Assembly (NCBI GenBank): GCA_930971385.1
Contig: CAKNGB010000006.1
Location: forward strand, 1 to 64,000
Length of the DNA: 64,000 nucleotides
Reading direction: 5' to 3'
Origin: an uncultured Clostridia bacterium
GTDB lineage: Bacteria > Bacillota > Clostridia > Christensenellales > UBA1242
In this document: positions 7,703-14,786 of the stretch, in pieces
How the letters are laid out: each line of letters starts with the position of its first letter
Position numbering within the stretch: the stretch's first letter is position 1
The notes under the pieces: model-generated
Told to the model about the DNA's origin: nothing
What the model saw: only the letters and a program-made list of their open reading frames with translations
The model's database searches: none
Translations under genes and position numbers: made by a program

Positions 7703-8746
7703 TTAGTTTAATCTTATAATATTAAATTTTTTGCTCTCAATTATAAAAAACTTCTTCAAATTGAAGAAGTTTTTTACTTTATTTGTCATTTTGAAATTAA
7801 CACTGTTTTCCCTTTCGTTCCATTGCTTAAGCATATCCACGATTTTTTCGCTTGTGTCTTGATTTTTTCTGTTTTTGAAAATTCTCACATCGTCGCGAAT
7901 GATATCAACAACACTCTTTATCACGATCACCGCAACTGCAATTGCTGAAGTTAAGAAGAAACCATAAGTGTAGAAAATTGGACAGATAATTAACCCATAG
8001 CAAACTGTATAGAAAATCTTTTCCCAAAATTTCATGTTATTCCAATCCAAAAGCATAATGATAAATGGAATTATCATAACTGTCAAGCAATATCCATTGC
8101 ATACACCCGGGAAAAGAAGATATGTTCCAACAGCAAGCGTCACAAATTCTTTATATTTCTTTGATTTAAAACTGATTAATGGTAAAACAAATGCAAGAAC
8201 AACCAAACCATATCTTAAAAGTGTGCTTAAAATGGTGTGGAGTATGCTCATGTCCGCTCCACCAAAAATTGTGGAAAGTGCCAAACATAAATAGTAAACA
8301 ATGGTGTCGAATGACACATTTGAACCCCATGTTGTTGCTCCACCTGAGGAAAACCCTGTCACATTACTTAAGAGGATTGGAATGTTTGAAAAGCCACCTT
8401 CGATAAATAAGAATGGCACAAAAACCACAACTAAAGTATAGGCTAACACTTTCAAAACACCCCATAATTTTTCCCATTTTTCGCCACGCCAAAGAATATA
8501 AAACATAATGAAAATTGGATATATCTTCATGCAGATTGCTCCCGCAAGGAAGACATATGAAACTTCTCGCATCCAAATTTTATTGCGCGAATTAAAGAAG
8601 AAAAACAGAAGCGTGAAAGTGCAAACTGTGAGTGTGTTATTCGCCCTGACAAACTCGAAAAGCAATGGACCGAAGCAAAAAATTATACTTAAAAGATAAA
8701 ACAAATTTTTGCCTTTTAGTTTTGTGAATTTTGCCACAACAAACAT
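7703..8746 (-). CDS. C-terminal part of frameshifted GT87-like membrane glycosyltransferase
   Basis: A 347-residue polytopic membrane protein fragment with about eight hydrophobic segments. With the fragment at 8785-9138 it resembles the DUF2029/GT87 mannosyltransferase-type family, which uses polyprenyl-phosphate sugar donors. The same frame is open upstream to about 8820 and encodes another hydrophobic helix (AGFIVSFLLYYIINLAII) in which the first fragment terminates, so the ATG at 8746 is probably not a natural start and no SD precedes it. The last codons run through a terminator hairpin (7745-7775). Family assignment is by topology and is moderate. Confidence 0.6.
   Translation of the reverse strand: MFVVAKFTKLKGKNLFYLLSIIFCFGPLLFEFVRANNTLTVCTFTLLFFFFNSRNKIWMREVSYVFLAGAICMKIYPIFIMFYILWRGEKWEKLWGVLKVLAYTLVVVFVPFLFIEGGFSNIPILLSNVTGFSSGGATTWGSNVSFDTIVYYLCLALSTIFGGADMSILHTILSTLLRYGLVVLAFVLPLISFKSKKYKEFVTLAVGTYLLFPGVCNGYCLTVMIIPFIIMLLDWNNMKFWEKIFYTVCYGLIICPIFYTYGFFLTSAIAVAVIVIKSVVDIIRDDVRIFKNRKNQDTSEKIVDMLKQWNERENSVNFKMTNKVKNFFNLKKFFIIESKKFNIIRLN
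7745..7775. terminator. Bidirectional terminator inside a coding end
   Basis: A 13-bp perfect stem of AAAAAACTTCTTC with GAAGAAGTTTTTT and an AAATT loop. It can end the tRNA-Glu transcript on the + strand; on the - strand it lies inside the last codons of the glycosyltransferase fragment. Confidence 0.75.
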
Positions 8747-8784
8747 GATTATGGCAAGATTGATGATGTAGTATAAAAGAAAAC

Positions 8785-9138
8785 TTACAATGAAGCCAGC
8801 ATTTGCAGAAAGTTCAGCAAGCGTGATGTTTCCGCACTATATTCATTTAAAGCACCTTGACAAAACCAAGTGAAAGGATAAAAAATAAGAAAAGAAAGTG
8901 GTGGATAGATGGAATGAAAACCATAGTCACCATTGTATGGATTTGGACAAAGTGCATATGACAAAGTTTCTGCAAAATCAGAAAATAGCGTTGTTGCCGT
9001 TATTCCATTTAATAAATGAGGAGCAACACAAGCAAAGATAACTGCAAGAAGAACATAAACTCCAAACCCAGCCACTACGATAATAAAGAAAATTTTAAGC
9101 GCTAAATTTAAATCAAATTTTTTCCTAACATCCGTCAT
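8785..9138 (-). CDS. N-terminal part of frameshifted GT87-like membrane glycosyltransferase
   Basis: A 117-residue fragment with an N-terminal membrane helix (about 12-36) followed by a loop rich in Tyr, Pro and Asp including DYGFHSIYPPLSF, the kind of acidic first external loop found in polyprenyl-phosphate-dependent glycosyltransferases. A SD (AGGAG) precedes its ATG. The frame stops at 8785 while the -1 frame continues as a membrane protein without interruption from about 8823 down to 7703. A single missing base between roughly 8795 and 8825 would explain the break. Either a real pseudogene or an assembly error. Confidence 0.6.
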   Translation of the reverse strand: MTDVRKKFDLNLALKIFFIIVVAGFGVYVLLAVIFACVAPHLLNGITATTLFSDFAETLSYALCPNPYNGDYGFHSIYPPLSFLIFYPFTWFCQGALNEYSAETSRLLNFLQMLASL

Positions 9139-9241
9139 AATTTACTCCTAAACTTTAACCATTATAGCATATTAAAAAATAAATTAAAAACTTTTATCAC
9201 ACAAAATTAAAAATTTTTAAGGAATTTTATAAAAAATTAAG

Positions 9242-9270
9242 TTGCTTTACCAGTGAAAAATGGATATAAT
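9242..9270 (+). promoter_or_regulatory. Promoter of guanine deaminase gene
   Basis: TTGCTT (9242-9247), 17-bp spacer, TATAAT (9265-9270), ahead of the ATG at 9288. Confidence 0.65.
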
Positions 9271-9287
9271 TAAAATGTGAGGCATTT

Positions 9288-9749
9288 ATGGATAAATTTA
9301 TGAAAGAGGCAATAAAAGAGGCAGAACGAGGAATAACGAATGGCGATGGCGGACCTTTTGGCGCTGTTGTTGTGAAAGACGGTGTGATTGTTGGAAAAGG
9401 TCACAACAAAGTTTTGAAAAACAACGATGCCACCTGCCACGGAGAAATTGAAGCAATTAAAAGTGCTTCAAAAAAGCTTGGCACTTTTGATTTGTCGGAT
9501 TGTTTGCTTTTCACAACTGGCGAGCCTTGCCCTATGTGTTTGTCGGCGTGCTTATGGGCAAACATAGAAAAAGTTTACTATGGCTGTTCAATTTCCGACA
9601 ATGAGAAAATTGGTTTTCGTGATAAAAAATTCGACACGCTTATGGGTGGAAGAAAAAAGTTGAAAAATTATCTTGAAGAGTTAGACCGAAAAGAATGTCT
9701 TGAACTTTTTGAAAAATATTTAAATTTAGAAAACAGAAAAAACTATTAA
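9288..9749 (+). CDS. guaD: Guanine deaminase (cytidine deaminase fold)
   Basis: A 153-residue zinc deaminase. The zinc site is CHGEIEAI (His and catalytic Glu, about residues 55-62) and EPCPMC (two Cys, about 82-87). The sequence NGDGGPFGAVVVKDG at the N-terminus and the short length resemble the Bacillus GuaD type, which converts guanine to xanthine and ammonia, rather than TadA or cytosine deaminase. Start at ATG 9288 after GAGG. Single gene with its own promoter and terminator. A tRNA adenosine deaminase role is the main alternative. Confidence 0.82.
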   Translation: MDKFMKEAIKEAERGITNGDGGPFGAVVVKDGVIVGKGHNKVLKNNDATCHGEIEAIKSASKKLGTFDLSDCLLFTTGEPCPMCLSACLWANIEKVYYGCSISDNEKIGFRDKKFDTLMGGRKKLKNYLEELDRKECLELFEKYLNLENRKNY

Positions 9750-9775
9750 AACACCATTTTTGGTGTTTTATTTTT
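9748..9775 (+). terminator. Terminator of guanine deaminase gene
   Basis: A 9-bp stem AAAACACCA / TGGTGTTTT, loop TTTT, followed by ATTTTT, starting at the stop codon. Confidence 0.85.
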
Positions 9776-9932
9776 ATATATGATAATTAAAATAAATTCC
9801 TTAAAATTTAATATTTTTTCTAAAAATTAGTTAAAATTAAAGAAAAATTCACTTTTTTTCAATTTTTTCGGCATTTTTTAAGTATTTTTTTCTTATTTTT
9901 TAATTTAAATTAAATTTTTATTTAAAATAAAT

Positions 9933-10127
9933 TTAATAAATTCCATATTCTTTTAAAAGTTTAATATACTCATCAAAATGGTTTAAACGAATTGGCATTG
10001 GCTTATTATTTTTGAAAAATATTAAAAGGCAAGGCGAAATGTTATGATAACTTTCCAAAATTTCATAGCCTGTTGCCTCGCCGTTTTTAATCAAATTTTT
10101 CACTTTAGCATGATAGTTAAAATACAT
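9933..10127 (-). CDS. Small hypothetical protein
   Basis: A 64-residue basic protein of mixed composition, with residues such as ATGYEILESYHNISPCLL suggesting a folded alpha/beta domain. No membrane segment and no family recognised. It lies in a very AT-rich stretch (9771-9932 holds nothing else visible). No good SD precedes the ATG, which lowers confidence, but the protein composition is more typical of coding DNA than of a chance frame. Confidence 0.5.
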   Translation of the reverse strand: MYFNYHAKVKNLIKNGEATGYEILESYHNISPCLLIFFKNNKPMPIRLNHFDEYIKLLKEYGIY

Positions 10128-10170
10128 ATATTTATTTTGCTAATAACTCAAGTTTTTATTAAACAAAAAA

Positions 10171-10190
10171 AGAAGTTAAACTTAACTTCT
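10171..10190 (-). terminator. Terminator of the rpe-HAD end of the operon
   Basis: On the minus strand AGAAGTTAA / TTAACTTCT (9 bp, loop GT) is followed by seven T. The hairpin overlaps the last codons and stop codon of the HAD gene. Confidence 0.85.
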
Positions 10191-10826
10191 CATATATTTT
10201 TTGCAATCTAAAATTTTGTTTTTTGTGAAATAGGAAAAAATTTGGTTAAAGTCGCCATTAAACAAAAGAGTTTGCATTTTAAGTTCTTCTGCAGGTTTAA
10301 TGTCGCTTGAATAACTGTTTCCAACAACAAGAATTTCCTTTGATTTAATTTTTTCTTCTTCCATAATTTTTTGGTAGATTGGCGTTTTTGTGTCAATTGT
10401 GAAATGGTTATCAGAATAAACAGAAATCACTTTTTTAAAACAACTTTCCTCAATGCCATATTTCTTTATGTAATAATCTAAATATTTACGCCTGCCCATT
10501 GAAACGATGTATAACGAATATTTCTTTTTTAATTCTTCAAAAAACTCATTTGGCATAGTTTCCACTTTCATGTCGCCACGGTCATAGAAATTGTTTTCCA
10601 CAATCTCGGCAAATTTGTTCATGTCATAGCCTTCACTTCGCACAAAGCCGATAACATCATTTGAGTGGATTGGACTTTTAAACTTATGGCGTTTAAAAAA
10701 GTTTTCCTCTTCCTTTTTTCCAACAAGCGCACGAATCACGCTTTTCCAATAGATATCAATATCTTTCCAATTGTCTTTTGCCGTGTAAAGCGTGTCGTCA
10801 AAATCGAAAATAATTGTTTTAATCAT
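10182..10826 (-). CDS. HAD-superfamily hydrolase
   Basis: A 214-residue haloacid-dehalogenase phosphatase. Motif I is FDFDDTLYT (nucleophile and acid Asp at residues 9 and 11 approximately), motif II is the Ser in IVSMGRRKYL, motif III the Lys before TPIYQK, and motif IV VVGNSYSSDIKPAEE. A helical C1 cap lies between motifs I and II. Substrate unknown, probably a small phosphorylated metabolite. It overlaps rpe by 8 bp and is the last gene of the leftward operon. Confidence 0.85.
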   Translation of the reverse strand: MIKTIIFDFDDTLYTAKDNWKDIDIYWKSVIRALVGKKEEENFFKRHKFKSPIHSNDVIGFVRSEGYDMNKFAEIVENNFYDRGDMKVETMPNEFFEELKKKYSLYIVSMGRRKYLDYYIKKYGIEESCFKKVISVYSDNHFTIDTKTPIYQKIMEEEKIKSKEILVVGNSYSSDIKPAEELKMQTLLFNGDFNQIFSYFTKNKILDCKKYMRS

Positions 10827-11493
10827 TCTCGTATCCTTTCAAAAATCTGACAGCCTCCTCTCTATCTTTCGCCGTGTAAACATAAGAGCCAGAAACCAAA
10901 ATATCCACACCCAAATCGCGAAGTTTTTGTGCATTTTTTTCATTCACTCCGCCGTCGAATTCAATTTTAAAATTGAGGTTGTTGTCCTTTTTAAATTTAT
11001 TAATCTCAGCAACTTTCCTGTAAGTTTCCTCGCTTGTTTCTTGATAGGAAGCGCCTGGCTCGACACCCATAACAAGCACAACATCTGCGTTATATGCAAA
11101 CGCGCGAATTTCCTTGAAAGTTGTTGCAGGCTTTAAACTTATGCCAGCAAGGGTGTTTCTTGAGCGAATGTATTTTAAAACATTGGCAAGAGTGTTTTTG
11201 TCGTAAAAAGCCTCATAATGCACAGTGACGATGTTCGCGCCTGCGTCAATATATTTTGAAACACTGTTCGCTGGCTCGTCCACCATTAAATGACAATCAA
11301 GCATAATGGCACTTGCACTGTTAATCGTTTTCACAACATTATAATCGAAAGTGTTTTTCTTAACAAAATTTTCGTTCATAATGTCGCAGTGCAAGAAATC
11401 TGCAACTCCCTGCATCTCTTTAGCATATTCCACTATGTTTTGAAAATCTTGAATTGGATCGGTGGAAACCGCCACATCAACAATCTTTTTCAT
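10819..11493 (-). CDS. rpe: Ribulose-phosphate 3-epimerase family protein
   Basis: A 224-residue TIM barrel that should interconvert ribulose-5-phosphate and xylulose-5-phosphate. Recognisable: metal and substrate residues in FLHCDIM, MLDCHLMV, VHYEA, the EFDGGVN loop with catalytic Asp, and the phosphate-binding LVSGSYVY. It is divergent: the usual NPGFGGQ loop reads VEPGASYQ and the N-terminal Ser-X-Leu motif is AVSTDP. It follows rsgA, the frequent position of rpe in Firmicutes. SD AAGGGAG fixes the start. A related epimerase activity is possible. Confidence 0.85.
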   Translation of the reverse strand: MKKIVDVAVSTDPIQDFQNIVEYAKEMQGVADFLHCDIMNENFVKKNTFDYNVVKTINSASAIMLDCHLMVDEPANSVSKYIDAGANIVTVHYEAFYDKNTLANVLKYIRSRNTLAGISLKPATTFKEIRAFAYNADVVLVMGVEPGASYQETSEETYRKVAEINKFKKDNNLNFKIEFDGGVNEKNAQKLRDLGVDILVSGSYVYTAKDREEAVRFLKGYEND

Positions 11494-11532
11494 AAAAACT
11501 CCCTTAATATGATAGCAAAATTTCTTTAAAAA

Positions 11533-12369
11533 TCAAAATTTTTTCATTAATTTCAAGTTTTCTTGCAAAATTTTATAGTTTTCATACCTGAGTTTACTTA
11601 TTTTTCCACTTTTAACGGCATTTATAACTTCGCAATCTTGGTCATGCAAATGTAAACAACTTTTATATTTACACTTTTCGGCAAACTTTAAAAATTCTGG
11701 ATAATATGCTTTAAGTTCATATTCATCCACATTTAAAAGTTCTTCGCTAAGTTTTGAAAACCCTGCCGTGTCTGCTAAAAACTTCCCTTTTTCAATTTCA
11801 TATAACTCAACTATCCTTGTGGTTTGTTTTCCGCGTTCCACTTTCTTACTAAAATCGCCTATTACTGCAACATTTTCCTTTAATAGCGCATTGATAATTG
11901 ACGACTTTCCAACTGCACTTTGCCCAGCAAGTGTGGTTATGCCATAAATTTCCTTTTTAACTTCAAAAACTTCATCATTAACAGTGGAACAAGAGATAAC
12001 CTTGCACGCTTTTTTATAGTTCTCTTTCACAAAATTCACAAAATCTTCGCCTAAATCGCTTTTATTCACACATAAAACTGGTGTGATTGCATGAACAACA
12101 CAAAAGATGATGAGTTTATCCACAAGCAAAAAATCTGGCTTTGGTGTTTTGCTTATCACAATAATCATTTTGTCAACATTCGCAAGTGGCGGACGAATTA
12201 GAAGGTTTTTTCGCTCTTTAACCTTACTTATGGCATTTTCGTCAACTTCCACCTTGTCGCCAACAAAAATTCCCACATCTTTCAAATTTCGTGCAGAAAA
12301 TATTTGCACTTTTTCGCCCACAAGCACACTGAATTTGTCGGAGTTCTTTTTTATCACAAGCCCGTTCAT
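11533..12369 (-). CDS. rsgA: Ribosome small-subunit GTPase RsgA
   Basis: A 278-residue circularly permuted GTPase that promotes maturation of the 30S subunit by binding near the decoding site. Order seen: N-terminal OB fold (about 1-65), then G4 CVNKSDLG, then G1 GQSAVGKSSIINAL, G2 TTRIVE and G3 DTAGF, and finally the C-terminal zinc knuckle CKYKSCLHLHDQDC. Overlaps rlmN by 4 bp (ATGA), indicating translational coupling. Confidence 0.96.
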   Translation of the reverse strand: MNGLVIKKNSDKFSVLVGEKVQIFSARNLKDVGIFVGDKVEVDENAISKVKERKNLLIRPPLANVDKMIIVISKTPKPDFLLVDKLIIFCVVHAITPVLCVNKSDLGEDFVNFVKENYKKACKVISCSTVNDEVFEVKKEIYGITTLAGQSAVGKSSIINALLKENVAVIGDFSKKVERGKQTTRIVELYEIEKGKFLADTAGFSKLSEELLNVDEYELKAYYPEFLKFAEKCKYKSCLHLHDQDCEVINAVKSGKISKLRYENYKILQENLKLMKKF

Positions 12370-13394
12370 GCGCCACCTCCAATCTTGTTTCTAAGTTGCC
12401 CGCAAGCGCCCTCAATATCCTCGCCCATAGTTCTTCGCACAGTGGCACTTATGCCGTCCTTATTTAAAACCTCGCAAAGATAATACGCTCTTTTTCTTGG
12501 CACGCCTTCAAGCTTTTGTTCTTCAACCGAGTTGAGTGGAATTAAATTAACATGGCAACTTCTTCCATATAGAACCTTTGCAAGAGTGTGCATATCACCT
12601 GCCGTTGAGTTGACGCCATCGATAAGCGCATATTCAAACACCACACGCCTGCCGGTTTTGGAAAAATAATAGTCACACGCCTTCAAAATTTCCTCAATCG
12701 AGAAAGAGTTTGCTGTTGGCATAATCTTTTTTCGTATCTCGTCGGTTGGCGCGTGAAGAGAAATTGTCAGCGTCACATTAAAGCCGTCGTCTGCCAAGCG
12801 ATAGATGTTTTTCACAATTCCACAAGTGGAAAGTGAGATGTTTCTTTGACTGATGTTTAAACCGCTTTCCGAGGATATTAGTTGCAAAAATTTTGCCACA
12901 TTTTCATAGTTATCCAGCGGTTCGCCACAGCCCATTAAAACCACATTGGTCACTTTTCTGTCTTTCAAATTTCCGCCTAATATGCGATTATAGATTAACA
13001 CTTGCAAGAGAATTTCGCCAGCCGACAAATTTCTTTTAAGCCCACCAATTGTGGAGGCGCAAAACTTGCAACCCATTCTGCAACCCACTTGTGTGGAAAC
13101 ACAAACGGTGTAGCCATATTTATATTTTAAAAGCACGCTTTCCACCACGCTTCCGTCGCTTAAAGAAAGCGCCATTTTCTTTGTGCCGTCGTCGCTTTCC
13201 AAAATTTTAACTATTTTCCAAGTTGGATAATCTTCTTTAATTTTTTCCTTAATTTCTTTTGAAAGATTGCTCGCCTCTTCCAAACTTTTTGCCATGTAAA
13301 GCGCGTCAAAAATCTGCTTACCACGAAAGCGTGGCAAGTTTAACTTGACCGCATAGTCATATAGTTCGTTAAGCGATAAATCTAACAAATTCAT
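12366..13394 (-). CDS. rlmN: Dual-specificity RNA methyltransferase RlmN
   Basis: A 342-residue radical SAM enzyme that methylates C2 of A2503 in 23S rRNA and A37 in some tRNAs. The CX3CX2C cluster motif is CRMGCKFCAS, and further motifs are GCGEPLDNYENV, LSTCG and the C-terminal region with RRTMGEDIEGACGQL, containing the methyl-carrying Cys. Overlaps fmt and rsgA by 4 bp each. Confidence 0.97.
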   Translation of the reverse strand: MNLLDLSLNELYDYAVKLNLPRFRGKQIFDALYMAKSLEEASNLSKEIKEKIKEDYPTWKIVKILESDDGTKKMALSLSDGSVVESVLLKYKYGYTVCVSTQVGCRMGCKFCASTIGGLKRNLSAGEILLQVLIYNRILGGNLKDRKVTNVVLMGCGEPLDNYENVAKFLQLISSESGLNISQRNISLSTCGIVKNIYRLADDGFNVTLTISLHAPTDEIRKKIMPTANSFSIEEILKACDYYFSKTGRRVVFEYALIDGVNSTAGDMHTLAKVLYGRSCHVNLIPLNSVEEQKLEGVPRKRAYYLCEVLNKDGISATVRRTMGEDIEGACGQLRNKIGGGA

Positions 13395-14302
13395 ACATCA
13401 ACCTTTTTTGCTTTGAAATGATAGCCGTTTAAAAAGTCGCGCACATTTAAAACTTTTCCACCTTGTGCTTGGCAGGATAATATTTCAAAAAAACTGTCCT
13501 TTGCCTTAACAAAAAACTCTTTTTTTGTGGTGATAATCTCGCCAATTTCCGCTTTTTCGTTTAACGCACTGACCTTTGCCTTGTAAACTTTTATGCGCTC
13601 GTCTCCCACAAAGAAGTATGCCACTGGCGACTCGACATAAGCACGCACTTTGTTGACAAGAGTGGAGGCTTTTTCATGAAAATTTAAAAGCGCATCCTCT
13701 TTTTGAATGAGTTTAACAAAAGTGGCGCCTTCTTCCTTTTGTTTTGTGAATTTCACTGTGCCATTTTCAATTTCTTCCACTGCTTTAAGTAAAAGTTCTC
13801 CTCCAATTTCGGCAAGGCGTGGCATAAGAGAAAGATAATCGTCCTCATCAGATATTTCCACTTCTTTTTGAAGAATGATGTCGCCGTCGTCCATGCCAAC
13901 TTCCGTTTTCATAATTGTGACACCCGTCAATTTGTCGCCATTAAGAAGTGCCGACTGAATTGGCGTCGCTCCGCGATATTTTGGCAAGAGCGAAGGATGC
14001 ACATTTATGCATAACTTCATGTCAAGAAGTTCCTTTGGCAAAATTTTGCCATAAGACGCCGTCACAAATAGGTCGCATTGGATATTTTTGAAAGTTTCCA
14101 AATTATCTTTCAAGCGTTCAAATTGATAAACTGGAATATTTTCCTTTTCCGCCAGCATTTTTATGTTTGGCGAAACAAGTTTTTTTCCGCGTCCTGCCTT
14201 CTTATCCGTTTGGCAGACAACACCCACCACCTCGTGCTTAGAGAGAAGTTTTTTTAACACAACCTCAGCAAAATATGGCGTTCCAAAAAACAAAATTTTC
14301 AT
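13391..14302 (-). CDS. fmt: Methionyl-tRNA formyltransferase
   Basis: A 303-residue enzyme formylating initiator Met-tRNA with 10-formyl-THF. N-terminal Rossmann domain (FFGTPYFAEVVL), the hallmark HPSLLPKYRGATPIQ catalytic segment near residue 108, and a C-terminal OB domain from about 205. Overlaps def by one base and rlmN by four, forming a formyl-Met cycle cassette. Confidence 0.98.
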   Translation of the reverse strand: MKILFFGTPYFAEVVLKKLLSKHEVVGVVCQTDKKAGRGKKLVSPNIKMLAEKENIPVYQFERLKDNLETFKNIQCDLFVTASYGKILPKELLDMKLCINVHPSLLPKYRGATPIQSALLNGDKLTGVTIMKTEVGMDDGDIILQKEVEISDEDDYLSLMPRLAEIGGELLLKAVEEIENGTVKFTKQKEEGATFVKLIQKEDALLNFHEKASTLVNKVRAYVESPVAYFFVGDERIKVYKAKVSALNEKAEIGEIITTKKEFFVKAKDSFFEILSCQAQGGKVLNVRDFLNGYHFKAKKVDV

Positions 14303-14778
14303 TATTTCCCCTCAAACTTACTGCGATATTTCTTTCCCTCATCGGTGTAGTCCACAAACAAAATGCCGTCTAAGTGGTCAATTTCATGGCAAACGCAACG
14401 CGCGGTGTAGTCTTTCGCTTCAAAGGTAAACTCCTTGCCATTTCGGTCTTGCGCCTTAATCATAACATATTTTGGTCTTGTCACATCGCAGTAAAAATCT
14501 GGAATGGATAAACATCCCTCGCTGTCGGTTACCTTGCCTTTGGTTTTGATGATGACAGGATTGACAATTTCAAGATACTCCCCTTCTTTCACTTCCACAA
14601 TAATCGCTCTTCTAAGCGTTCCCACTTGAACGGCAGCAATTCCCACGCCGTTTTTCTCCTCCATAGTGTTTTTCATGTCATCTAAAAGCGTGTGCAAAGA
14701 GTCATCGAAGTTAACAACAGGCTTCGACTTTTTCCTCAGCGTTTCGCTTCCAATTTTAACAACATTTCTAACTGACAT
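14302..14778 (-). CDS. def: Peptide deformylase
   Basis: A 158-residue metalloprotease that removes the formyl group from nascent proteins. Motif 1 GVGIAAVQVG, motif 2 EGCLSIPDF with metal ligand Cys, motif 3 CHEIDHLDG with two His ligands and catalytic Glu. Motif 1 reads V where many members have P or A (GxGLAAxQxG). Eight bp separate it from priA. Confidence 0.97.
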   Translation of the reverse strand: MSVRNVVKIGSETLRKKSKPVVNFDDSLHTLLDDMKNTMEEKNGVGIAAVQVGTLRRAIIVEVKEGEYLEIVNPVIIKTKGKVTDSEGCLSIPDFYCDVTRPKYVMIKAQDRNGKEFTFEAKDYTARCVCHEIDHLDGILFVDYTDEGKKYRSKFEGK

Positions 14779-14786
14779 ACTTCCTC

